Shown: piece by piece, positions 21,751 through 32,800 of the stretch
How positions within the stretch are numbered: position 1 is the first letter of the stretch
Layout of the letters: each line of letters starts with the position of its first letter
DNA from: Pleurodeles waltl
Taxonomy: Eukaryota > Chordata > Amphibia > Caudata > Salamandridae
Length of the DNA stretch: 64,000 bases
Direction: 5' to 3'
Assembly: GCF_031143425.1 (NCBI RefSeq)
Contig: NC_090437.1
Span: 1,181,322,863 to 1,181,386,862, forward strand
Translations under genes and position numbers: made by a program
The notes under the pieces: generated by a model
Told to the model about the DNA's origin: nothing
The model's input: only the letters and a program-made list of their open reading frames with translations
Databases searched by the model: none

Positions 21751-24700
21751 CCGCTCCAAGGCCTTACATTTGACGGGGGATGATAAAGCACCATCATTAG
21801 ACATTCGTAGTAATGACCCGAGCGCGGTAGATGCTGGATGCACAACCGTGGTGATAAACCAAGATAAATGTACGTTAGAACTTATGTCATGGAACGTTGC
21901 CGGCCTGGCAAAGAAATTAGATGATGGTGAATGGGCCTCTTTTATTAAAAAAATAGACATATGTCTGTTTCAGGAAACTTGGGCGGAGGATGCTACTAAT
22001 ATAGATGGATTTCTATCATTTAGCGCACCTGCTATACCTCCAGAGAAGGGGAGGGGCCGGGCAAAAGGTGGGCTCTTATTACTTGTTAACAAGAATCTGC
22101 AGTGTGACTATAAGCTTTTTGAAATTGATTCTGTAGATCTAAAAGCCATGTGTATTACGTTCAACAGAAGATAATCAATTGTTATTGTTAATGCTTATAT
22201 ACGATCGGTCCCATATGGCTCTGAGTCCCATACCCTGGCTATTCTGTCCGAATTTGTAGGAAGCCTCCACCCCTCAACTATTCTAATCATAGCTGGAGAT
22301 TTTAACTGTACCTTCGAGCCTTCTATTCTCATAAGTGGTTTAACTGATGAAGAAGATGAGCAGTGGGGGATCCCACAATTATCCACTACCCGGCCTTGCA
22401 AAAAATCTCGGGTGGCCATGCAATTAGCCACATTATGTTTAAACCATGGGCTTAGGGCCTGTAATGGTAGAACTCCATCTGATATGAACAGCGCACCAAC
22501 TTTTAAAAGGGGCATGTCTATAAGCACTATTGATTACTTCTTGGTCGATGTTAGGTTCTGGCCCCATTTGGTAGATATGAAAGTAGAAGTGAGATATGAT
22601 AGTGACCATTTCCCCTTGCTCCCTACCCTTTCTGGAGAAATGTTCAGGAGAACACTTAACAACTATGCTACAATAATTCCGCCACCTTGCTGGAACAACA
22701 AATTCACTAAGATTACTTGGCCAAAAGTGATGTCCAACCCTCACCATATTAGAGCAATATATCAAATGTTCTTAAATAGTTTGGCTGAGTACGAAGATCA
22801 GGCTGTGGGGAATATTCCGATTCTCAAAATACATGACAGCATGACTACTCAGCTACGGGGGTTCTTTTATAAAACAAGGCGGTCAAAGCCACATGAAGGG
22901 AAAGGGGCACGCAAGGGATGGTTTGATGAGAGGTGCTCAAAGGCTAAGTCTGGGTTAAGAGTAGCAGTAATGTCTGGTTCCCAGGGGGAAATTAAACAAG
23001 CTAGGTCCTTATACAAAGTAACTTTGTCTAATGCAAAAAAGCGGTGGGAGGATTCCCTGTGGCAGGAATTATTAGATGCTTCCAGAGGGAAGAATAACAA
23101 GCGTTTTTGGGAACTTCTGTCTGAAAGAGAAAATGGAGGTGGGAGTTGTCCCAGCAACCAAATTCAACCAGAAAGCTGGGTAGAGCATTTTACTACTCTT
23201 TATGCCCTACCAGAGGGCCCAATGGACACCAATGTGGTCCACTCTCCAACAAAACTGTTGGAATCAAATTCCAGCATGGCCCTCCAAGTGGAGGCCCAGT
23301 GTGTCCCTGAGGGTTGCCTCATCTTTAAAGTAGAAGAGACCCTTGAGGCTATAAATAGCCTAAAACCTGGCAAAGCACCTGGACCAGACAAGCTTCCTGG
23401 AGATCTTTATAGATCGGAACCATATATCTGGTCCTGGTATATTAATGCCATCTCAAATAGCATAGCTGCAGGGGGGCAAATTCCAGGTACATGGAAGGGG
23501 GCAGAGATCATACCCATTTACAAAAAAGGAAATGCTAATCTTCCAGCTAACTATAGGCCAATTAGCCTTATAGACAACCTACAAAAGATCTTTGCTAAAC
23601 AAATTTTTCAGAGGCTAATCAATTGGGTTGAGGAGTACCAAATCCTTTCCCATTTACAGGCAGGGTTTCGTGCAAAAACTAGCACGATAGACCAGGTCTT
23701 TCGATTGGCCATATTGCATTGGAAATATGTTCTTGTTGCCAAGCAGTGCTTGTATGTGGTATTTATAGACCTGCGATCGGCTTTTGATCTGGTCCCAAGA
23801 GCCAAACTGTGGGAAGTACTGGGTAGATTGGGAGTCCCAGAGGATCTATTACTCCTGTTAAAACGACTACATGAGAACACTTATGCCCAAGTGAGGTGGG
23901 GTGAACAAGGCGAACTGACAGAACAGATCCCAATTAGAAGGGGAGTTCGCCAAGGTTGTGTGCTAGCCCCCCTACTGTTTACCATATTTATCAACGAAGT
24001 AGTAAAGGCTGTGTCCATAGGCCAGAATGATGCCCCTTCCCTGAATACACAAAAAATCCCCATCCTGCTCTTTGCCGATGATTCACTTCTCATTTCTAAG
24101 ACACCAATGGGGTTGCAAACCCTTGTTGACCGGTTTAACCAATTTTGTAGCGATCATGGGTTGGAGGTTAATATTAACAAAACAAAACTGATGGTGTTAT
24201 CCAAGGAACCTAGGAAAAAATGTTCCATTCATATTGAGGGAGTACCGTTGAAGGAAGTAAGCTCTATAGATTACCTGGGAGTTAGGCTAACTAGCAAACT
24301 ATTATGGGAAGAGCAGATTACAAAAAGTGCAGGGCTCCTACAACACAGAGCCTCATCTATATTGCGTTTCTATCAAAGCACCTCTACAAAAGTTGTTTCC
24401 CCAGCAATAAAAATGTATACAGCTAAGGCTCAAAGTGCAGCCCTGTACGGAGCGGAGGTATGGGGTTACGTTAACTGTAACAAGATCAGTGTGGGGGAAA
24501 ACAATTTTGCAAGGGGTTTAACTGCATGTCCACGCACCACACCCCTGCTTCCATTATTTCTAGATCTGGGGTTAAGCCGAGTAGCAGATCTAGCTACTCT
24601 AAGACCTCTCCTTTATTGGATCAGGTTATGGATAACCCCCGAACTAGATATATATAAGACCTCATTACTCGATCTATTGAAATGCCAAAACGCTATTACT

Positions 24701-25264
24701 CTTCCCTGGATTCGCCATGTGGCCCACTGGCTTCGGCTATTGGGTCTGGGTGATTATTGGGAAAATCCCCATAAATTAGAGAGACGGCATAAAAACGTTT
24801 TAAAGTTAACCTATTGGTCTTATGTTAAGGATAACTACATAACCCACAAATCCCATGGTCGCTTTATTAATTCCTTCATTGATATTAAATGGTCCCCAAA
24901 GTTTGAATCCTATCTGGATGTTATACCGGATTTGCAGGGCAAGAGCTTATATGCAAGGTTTCGTTTTGGCTCTTTGCCCTTGATGTCATTGATCCATAGC
25001 TGGGGGTCGATTAATCTTCCCGATATATGCCCTGCCTGTGGCAGTACTTTCAAAACCATTGAGCATTTCATGTTCTTCTGCCCAGCCTATGCGATTCCGC
25101 GATTAAAATGGATTCGCAATATTTGCAGGGACATGGGATTCAAGAACTGCTCTTTGGCTCTACGGGTTCTAAAAAGCCATAATTCAGCCTACGTAATTCT
25201 TTCAGTAAGCAAGTATTTAGCAACAGCTTGGCGCATACGATGCCATCTTCAAAAAGTAATTTAA
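21746..25264 (+). pseudogene. LINE ORF: endonuclease-RT-zinc finger, one in-frame TAA
   Basis: One frame stays open from 21746 to 25264 except for a TAA at 22172-22174. The first ATG is in MSWNVAG (about 21883); an upstream non-ATG start (TTG 21770) is possible. Endonuclease motifs: LMSWNVAG, FQETW, AGDFN (about 22293), IDYFLV, SDHFPL (about 22600). RT motifs: YRPISLIDNLQKIF, VVFIDLRSAFDLV, GVRQGCVLAPLLF, LFADDSLLIS (about 24069), YLGVRL. The C-terminus has CPACGSTFKTIEHFMFFC (CX2CX8HX4C). About 1,170 codons is normal for single-ORF LINEs. The product would nick DNA and copy its own RNA there. One stop suggests a fairly young copy. Confidence 0.85.
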
Positions 25265-25447
25265 GGTCTCATTTCTTTTATAGATAAGTTTTAGAGTCAT
25301 ATGTGTAATTCAAGTTATTGTTTTAATGTTTTTACACCAATTTATAGATGTGTATTTATTTATTTACTTAGGAATTATTTATTATCTTGTTTTTATGTGC
25401 TTTTATGGTCATTGATCGAATAAAGCTGATGATGATGATGATGATGA
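21751..25447 (+). mobile_element. Near-intact I/Vingi-like LINE with (GAT)n tail
   Basis: A single long coding frame with an N-terminal apurinic-type endonuclease, central RT and C-terminal zinc-finger-like motif, followed by a short 3' UTR with AATAAA (25418-25424) and a (GAT)6-7 tail (25428-25447). Flanks repeat the 8-10 bp string GATAAGGGGC. I see no RNase H domain, which among I-superfamily elements points to Vingi-like families; this placement is inference. The host repeat on either side can be rejoined by eye, so both ends are well defined. Confidence 0.85.
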
Positions 25448-26780
25448 TAAGGGGCAATAACACTTGTTTTGCTATTCTATGTTCCCCCAAGTCTCCCGAT
25501 AAAAATGATACCTCACTTGTGTGGGTAGGCCTAGCCCCCGCGACAGGAAATGCCCCAAAACACAACGTTGACACATCCAATTTTTTGACAAAATACAGAG
25601 CTGTTTTTTGCAAAGTGCCTACCTGTAGATTTTGGCCTCTAGCTCAGCCGGCACATAGGGAAACCTACCAAACCTGTGCATTTTTGAAAACTAGAGACCT
25701 AGGGGAATCCAAGATGGGGTGACTCGTGGGGCTCTGACCAGGTTCTGTTACCCAGAATCCTTTGCAAACCTCAAAAAGTGGCTAAAAAAACAAGTTTTCC
25801 TCAAATTTCGGTGACAGAAAGTTCTGGAATCTGAGAGGAGTCACAAATTTCCTTCCACCCAGCGTTCCCCCAAGTCTCCTGATAAAAATGATACCTCACT
25901 TGTGTGGGTAGGCCTAGCGCCCGCGACAGGAAATGCCCCAAAACACAACGTGGACACATCACATTTTTTCATAGAAAACAGTGCCTAACTGTGGATTTTG
26001 GCCTCTAGCTCAGCCGGCACCTGGGGAAACCTAGCAAACCAGCACATTTTTAAAAACTAGAAACCCAGGGGAATCCAAGATGAGGTGACTTGTGGGGCTC
26101 TGACCAGGTTCTGTTACCCAGAATCCTTTGCAAACCTCAAAATGTGGCTAAAATAACACGTTTTCCTCACATTTCGTGACAGAAAGTTCTGGAATCTGAG
26201 AGGAGCCACAAATTTCCTTCCACCCAGCGTTCCCCCAAGTCTCCCGATAAATATGATACCTCACTTGTGTGGTTAGGCCTGCTGCCCGCGACAGGAATAG
26301 ATCACACAACGGTCAATGTTGGTCCTTACGTGAGGCAGCTGTTGACCCTGGGGTGATCCATTCCTGACACAGGCACTAGGTGTAGGCACTCAAGTGGGGT
26401 AGTGTTTTCATCAGGACAGGTGGGGAGTCACTGGGTGGTAGGAATGTTGTGGATCCCAGCATATTCCTGTAGTTTGTGTGACAGAAATGCAAGAAAAATT
26501 GAGTTTTTTTCCAACATTTCAGCTTTGCAGGGAATTCTGGGTAAGAAAACTTTGGGGAATCCACACAAGCCACACCTCTGTGGACTCCCCCGAATGTCTA
26601 GTTTCCAGAAATGTTTGGGTTTAGTGTGTTTCTCTATATGACCACCGAATCCAGGACCAAAAACACAGGTGCCTGCCTTACAAAACCAGTTTGTTTTGCC
26701 ATAGATAATTTTGATGTCTCCACAATATGATTTGGGTAGTGGAATTTGGGGCTGAACTAAATTGGGGAGCTCCCAAGACA
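25448..26780. repeat. Unclassified long repeat, right part, with ~370-bp internal tandem copies
   Basis: Continuation of the repeat at 20700-21750. The string GTTCCCCCAAGTCTCCCGAT starts near 25481, and again (first base variants) near 25863 and 26229. This gives three tandem units of about 366-383 bp, each also carrying 'ttggcctctagctcagccgg' and 'ccaggttctgttacccagaa'. The third unit is truncated. No coding function is seen. Confidence 0.7.
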
Positions 26781-27604
26781 GCACTCTCTCTCTCTCTCTC
26801 TCTCTCTGCTTGCCGCCGCATTCACCTGCTCTCTGGGTTGGCCTAACCCACTATTACCCAGTTGCACGAACAGCTTGCGAAGGGACAGCAGGACTGTCTT
26901 CATCACCTCCCTCATAATGTACTGGAAGAGGAGTTATCGAATGGGACTCCTCTGACTGAAAAATCACTCCCAGAGTCTGCGCCATTGTCCTATCCCTCAG
27001 ATACTGTCTCAGTATCTGATGTCTCAGTCTCTGATCCTATGTCAGAGCGGTCCTCTATAACCCGAGTGCAGGCAGCAGTCACCAATCAAGATGCCATCTC
27101 TGCTATTGGCTAAACTGTTGCTCTAAAACACTAGCCTACGTAGACAGTCACAAAATCAATGGCATGTGTGAGATACGTGCAACAGTAGAGGCCACCTTAT
27201 CTGCGCTTCTTCCCTCAATCAGCACGTACTTTCAAGACACTCAAAAAACACCTTGTCACATACCATTCGTCACAGTCTTTAGCACCTCCTGCGCCCAGTC
27301 CAACAATCATTATTGGTGCTCCCACTCCCTCCTCCTCGGATTCCCTCATTACCACCCAGCAAAAGTGCCCTTCATCTCTCCATAGCCGCCCTCCACCCCG
27401 CACATACATTTCATTGGTATTATAGCGCAGGTAATGGCTGACTTTACTAATGTACTCAGCTATTTACATAAAATACAGATTTGCTCTTTGCAGTAGGCAT
27501 ATAAACCTTCTGCGCTTCTTTATGGCACTAAAACTGCCACTAGACAAGTCGGACCCTTTTCCCCCCAGTGAAACCACACACATATTGACAAAAGTGATAT
27601 ATAT
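26781..27604. other. CT microsatellite and unrecognised sequence
   Basis: (CT)n lies at 26783-26808. An 83-codon plus frame (26862-27113; serine/aspartate-rich, e.g. SDTVSVSDVSVSDP) could be a fragment of some TE N-terminus, but I cannot assign it. The remainder to 27600 shows nothing recognisable. Confidence 0.35.
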
Positions 27605-28425
27605 ATGACAGCCAACCACCTGAAACTCAACTCAAGCAAAACCGAAATAATCCTCTTTGGCCCACAAAAAAACACCTGGGACCCCTCATGGTGGCCCACC
27701 ACGCTAGGCCCTGCACCCACCCCCGCCAACCACGCACGCAACCTCAGCATCATCCTAGACTCCTCCCTCTCAATGACCCAACAAATCAACGCTCTCACCT
27801 CCTCATGCTTCAACACACTCCGTATACTGAAAAACATTCAAATGGATCCCCACAGAGACCAGAAAAACTGTCACTCACGCACACATCAGCAGCAGGCTTG
27901 ATTATGGAAACACCCTCTACGCCGGCACCACTCTAAAACTCAAGCGCAAACTACGCGCATCCAGAACTCAGCAGCACGACTCATCCTCGACCTCCCCCGA
28001 CACGAACACATCTCTCCACACCTCAAATCCCTCCACTGGCTCCCCACTGACAAAAGGATCACCTTCAAGATCCTCATCCTCGCACACAAATCACTCCACA
28101 ACACAGGCCCTGCCTACCTCAACAAGAGTCACCTTCCACACCCCCACACGAAACGTCCGCTCAGCTGACCTCTCTCTCGCCTCTGTCCCCCGCATCAAAC
28201 ACACCACCACCGGGGGCAGATCCTTCTCCTACCTTGCACCCAAAACCTGGAACGCCCTCACAACCCACCTTCACAAGACCCAAAACCTACTTCTTTTCAG
28301 GAAGGGCCTCAAAACCTGGCTTTTCGAACAGTGAACCTCCTAGCCCCTTTCCCTCCCCCCATCCCCCCTCCAGTGCCTTGAGACCCTCACGGGTGAGTAG
28401 CGCGCTTTATAAATCTTTGATTGAT
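27605..28425 (+). mobile_element. L2-like LINE 3' fragment
   Basis: Begins with the RT segment LKLNSSKTEIILFG, then NHARNLSIILDSSLSM, and after a frameshift near 27895 'RLDYGNTLYAG'. Another frame gives 'LHWLPTDKRITFKIL' near 28040. It ends with 'KTWNALTTHLHKT', a 'FRKGLKTWLF' C-terminus and stop at about 28334. The 3' UTR carries 'gccttgagaccctcacgggt' and a GATT-like tail joined to a TATA microsatellite. It is in plus orientation, opposite to the copy at 11637-13757. The RT catalytic YADD region is absent, so it is dead. Confidence 0.85.
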
Positions 28426-28560
28426 ATATATAGATCTACCTCTATATATATATATATATCTATCTACATAGATATATCTATAGATATATATCAATGTACA
28501 TAGATATATCTATCTACATAGATATATATATATAGATCTATATATACATCTATTTTTTTT
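28426..28560. repeat. TATA/GATA microsatellite
   Basis: Interrupted (TA)n/(GATA)n with 'tatctatctacatagatata' repeats, probably grown from the LINE tail. Confidence 0.9.
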
Positions 28561-29335
28561 AGTTGTTGTATGGTTTCCTTGGGGGCCAAAATGGCCCCCA
28601 GGGAAACCCTACAACATCTAAAAAAAAAGATATTGCCCCCACAGGGGGTCACCCTGCCCACGGGCGACCCCCTGTCATTTTATTTTTATTTTAGGGGGCA
28701 CTTACCTTTTTTTTTAATAAAAAATATGCCGGGGGGGGCGGCCCGTTTTCCAAGGGGGCCGCCCCCCAAAGTGAAATCCCTGGCGTCTAGTGGTGTTTCC
28801 TGGCCCCCGATCGCAGCTGTGCTGCGATCGGGGGCCAGGAAACACTTTCAGAAGGCCTCGTAAGAAAGGGGAGACTCTCCCCTTTCTTACGAGGCCTTCT
28901 GAAACGGAAACCTGAAAGTGTTTCCTGGCCCCCGATCGCAGCACAGCTGCGACCGGGGGCCAGGAAACACTTTCAGGAAGGCCTCGTAAGAAAGGGGAGA
29001 CTCTCCCCTTTCTTACGAGGCATTCCCGAATGTGGGAAAGGCCGTTTTCCCCATCAAAGCAGGAAGCGGCTGCAAGGCTGCTTCCTGCTTTGATGGGGAA
29101 AAGACCTTTGAAACGTCAGCGCGCCTCGCGGCGCGCTGACGTCACAAAGGGGCGGGTGGGGGGTGGGGGGGAGACACGGAAGCTTCCGTGTCTCCCGGTG
29201 GAAGGTCAAAAAAAAAAATAATCCTCGGGTGTGACGCACCCGAGGATTTATTAATACCCTTCCTGGTGTCGCCCACTGGTCGTGACCCGCACCAGGGAGG
29301 GTGTGTGGGCGTCGGCCACTGGCCAACGCCCGTAT
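28561..29335. mobile_element. Chain of about ten consecutive hairpins (non-autonomous element)
   Basis: Nearly every base lies in an inverted repeat. Hairpins: 28564-28615; 28641-28675; 28729-28767; 28793-28845 (25-bp perfect arms); 28846-28904 (29-bp perfect arms around one C); 28912-28976 (31-bp arms); 28981-29021 (20-bp perfect arms around one C); 29045-29102 (23-bp arms); 29106-29149; 29169-29196 (includes perfect AGACACGGAAGCTTCCGTGT); 29219-29250; 29257-29302; 29307-29332. There is no coding frame and no recognised transposase. The terminal sequences do not clearly match each other, so class and ends are uncertain. Confidence 0.8.
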
Positions 29336-29439
29336 CAAAAAGGTTAATTAATCATGCAAATAAACAAATAATTAAGAATTAATTATATACTTTTATGCAC
29401 CACTTTTAAATACTAGGCACCCTACCTTGTAGGCTGCAA

Positions 29440-29510
29440 TGCTACAGCGTCTTGAGACCCTCACTGGTGAGTAGCCACACTTTACAAATATTGATTGATT
29501 GATTGATTGA
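29440..29510 (+). repeat. Short L2-like 3' end with GATTGATT tail
   Basis: Contains GTCTTGAGACCCTCACTGGT, then GAGTAGCCACACTTTACAAA and (TTGA)n, the same 3' end as the L2-like LINEs at 28376-28425 and (inverted) 11637-11720. Only about 65 bp of LINE-like sequence is present. It is either a severely truncated LINE or a SINE sharing its tail. Confidence 0.7.
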
Positions 29511-30055
29511 ATGCTTGTTTAAGGGAGACATGTTATATGTTAAAAGGGTTATTTTGACAGGTCGGCTTACATGTGTAAAAGTTGCATCAATCAGGATATA
29601 TATATATATATATAGGCCTAAAGCCATGATTTGTCAGTTAGGTAGACAGCACAACAGGTGCAGTCCACAGTTAACATTTAGTTTCCAATGCCAGTAGAGT
29701 AACTTCCTATACCACTTACTGTGGCATTAATTAAAATCACATTTCTTAATTGGGAGTTAGCAAATGATGTTGTTTTAGGAGTCTGAGCTTTATATACAAT
29801 GAGTTCTGGATAGCAGTACCACAATATTAGATCGAAAACTAGGAGCATATATCCACATTACACGGGGGTGACCACGTTAAAATAGGTACTTCTCACCACT
29901 GCACTGAAAACATATTATTCATTTTTAAGCACTGCAATTACATTTTTGCCACAGACCTTGTTATGTTGTGTTGTGTTGTTTTTCTATGCAGATTCATAGA
30001 ACACACTCTCACTCAGGAGATAATCCTGGTGCAGAGTAGCTGTGAGTCTAGCCAA
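29511..30055. other. No gene; short TA microsatellite
   Basis: AT-rich non-coding sequence with (TA)n at about 29597-29615. Nothing else is recognised. Confidence 0.4.
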
Positions 30056-30450
30056 ACCTGGGGCCTCATGAGACTACTCTAAAAAATATGTCTTCAACTT
30101 CTTCTGGTGGCATTCAAGAAGTGAGTGTGTATTAGCAGGCTGCTACATGCTCTAGTACTGATGCAGCAGAAGGCTTGCCCACCTGATCAGGATTTGCATA
30201 TGCTATGCATGGGATGTATTTAAGTAGGAGCCCGGATTGGCACAGGTGACTTGAAGGTCTGTGAAAGCAGATGTGATTGAGGTATGCTGGACTAGGTTTA
30301 TGTACTGCCTTAAAAGTGTGGGTGAGGAGTTTGAAATGTGCTCTTTTATGTATGGGGAGCCAGCAGAGCTCTTTCAGGTGTGGTGTGATGTGAGGGTGGT
30401 GTGGGAAGTTGTAACTGATTCTGGCTGCTGAGTTCTGAAGGAAAAAGAAA
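30056..30450 (-). mobile_element. L2-like LINE fragment (C-terminal), minus strand
   Basis: Read from 30440 downwards on the minus strand: QNSAARISYNFPHHPHI, TPHLKELCWLPIHKRAHFKL, LTHTFKAVHKPSPAYLN. This is the conserved segment after the RT of L2-clade LINEs ('QNSAAR', 'L.WLP...R..FKLL', 'GPAYL'). The copy is short, lacks the RT catalytic box, and has no clear 3' UTR. Confidence 0.75.
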
Positions 30451-30792
30451 ATTGTTGCCCACCTCTACTCTGTACACTTTACCCTTGCTAACTAGTGGTA
30501 AAGTGATTATGCTTCCCCTTCAAACATGATGACATTTGTATGCAATGATTGGCATGTTCAACATACTCATATGTCACTAGTATGTATTACAAAATATACG
30601 CAGAGCCTTTAAGTTAAATGTCACCAGTGGACTGCAGCACACAGTGTGCCACCCACTGCAGTAGCCCAAGAAACCCAGCCCCAAACTTAACCTTGTAGCT
30701 CGTCAAAGCAACATTGAAACTGCAAATTTGACCTGTGACAATAAACCCTGTTCACAGGTCTAAAGATTTCCATTTAAATAATAATAAGTCAC

Positions 30793-32800
30793 TGTGACAA
30801 ATTGGGTTTTTGGTGGAGGGAGTTGAAACCCTATGCAAGCAACAACAAAATCCTTGTCAGCATGAACCACTAAAAGTACTAAATTAACATGCGTCTCACC
30901 CACTGGTAGCCTGGCACAAAAGCAATCAGGCTAAATGTGCAGGCAATTTGTAAAGCACTAATGCAGCACACAAACAATAATAGCATGAAAACACAACATA
31001 AGAAAAATCCCAAAACTATTTAGAAAAATAGAGTCAAACCTAGTAAATTATTTGACATAAAAATTACAAAAATCCAATTGGTTCAACTGGAGATATGCAA
31101 TTGGAAAGATTTAAGGTATGCATAGTGCTACTTGAGGCTATCTAGTCATGCGAGACCAGGTGAAAGTTACAAGTTCAGAGAACCATGATTGAGTGCAGGC
31201 TGGATACAGGGACCAGGTTAGTCCTCCTGAAAGAGTTGCCTTCTAAAGTCCAGCACAAAGAGTTTAATTCATGGTGAATGAGCCCGCGAGGAGCAGGGAC
31301 AGTGTTACAGTTCATTATCACTGGAGAGAGACCATCCTAGAGGGCATTGTGGACGTTGTTGCTGGATATTTGCATTGGCAGTCACCAGGGCTGTTGATGA
31401 TGTAGCACATAGTGCAGATCTTGTGTTGCTAGTTGTGTTCACCGGAGTTTCATGTTGGTGGTTAGCATAGGCTCAAAGATCTAGGCCTGAACTCGCTAGT
31501 TCATGGTAACAAAGAGCCCAAAATTTCAGGATTTCTTCTTTTCTTTCAGGAGGAGCTCAACTGATGCCACAGCATGAGTCCAGGAACTGTGAGGCACCTC
31601 TTGGGGATCAGGAACTCACTCCAGCAGAGGCCAGCAGGGCTCGGGGAGGTCCAGGCAGGTCCAGTTACAGCAGTTCAGCTGGCCAGTTGCAGAGAGGCCT
31701 CTGGAGCGTGTTGTCTCCATGTAGCTCAGAACAGGAGGTCAGTCATCTGACCCTTAAAGTCAATTCAGCCTGGGATGAAGGGTGCAGGTCCAGTTTTCCT
31801 TCTTAGCAAGCATGGCAGGCTTAAGCAGCAGTGCAGCATGCCGTCCTTCTTCTGCAGTATTCACAGATCCAGGAGTGTACTGAAGAGTGGGTCTGAGGGT
31901 ACCTTTTTTATGCCTGGTGCCAACTTTAAAGTGGGAGAAGCGTCCTGAATTTCCCTTTACAGAGATGTCTGGAATTTCCTGCTCTGCTCCCAGTCTGTCT
32001 GGGGCCACAGTAGGCTTGTGTGAAGTCCTTTGTGTGTGAGATGAGCCAGTGTCTTTGAAGTGCAAGTATGGTTGGTGACTGCTCTGTTCCATCCTGCCAG
32101 AGATGGCTCATCCAGCCAACTCCTACTCCCCCTATTGTGATACTGAGTGGGAGGAATGCACAAAGGCAAACTGCCAACTACACCTAATCATATGACCCAG
32201 GAACAGGCAGCAGGCACCAAAAGTGGCATTTTCAGAATTGTGACTTAATATCCAACTTTACCATTAAAGAGGGTTTTCAATTACAATTCCTCAGACACCA
32301 AACACAACTTCTCTACCGGCTCCCAATCAAATGTCATCACTTATTAATTGAAATAAGATAACTCCAATGTTATTCTATGGAAGAAGCAGGCTTTGCAATA
32401 TTTTATGAATTTGAGAGTTTTTACTACCAGGTCACGTAAAACCTAAAACTGCATGTATTAATGTTTAAATACACAACACCTTGTGCCTTGTTTTGGCATA
32501 CCCTAGAGGTGACATATATATTAAAAAGGAAGGTTTGGACCTGGAATAAGGTTTAGTTTGCTAGGTTAAATGGCAGTTTAAATTTGCATGCACTGGCTGA
32601 GAAGACAGGCCTAGGACATGCTTCAAAAGCCTACTTAAGTGGGTGGCACAATAAGTGCTGCAGGTCCACTAGGGGCATTTAATTTACAGGCAATGGGTAC
32701 CTGTAGTAGCAATTAGTAAGGGTGTACCAGTAAATTAAATGTGCCAATTGGTTGTAAGCCAATGTCATCATGTTTAAAGCACAAGCATGCAAAATTAAAT
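30793..32800 (-). mobile_element. LTR-like repeat, minus orientation
   Basis: Starts TGTGACAAATTGGGTTTTTG on the plus strand, comparable to TGTTAGAAATTGGG at 7986. It shares the 'ctggtagcctggcac..caggct..' segment and, inside, 'gctggatacagggacca', 'gtgacatatata' and 'catttaatttacaggca' with the copy at 7986-10080. No coding frame is present. The right boundary is approximate and abuts an oppositely oriented copy. Confidence 0.6.

Noticed and set aside
26862..27113. Ser/Asp-rich 83-codon frame as piggyBac-type transposase N-terminus
   Set aside because: Composition only; no catalytic domain follows and no terminal repeats were found.
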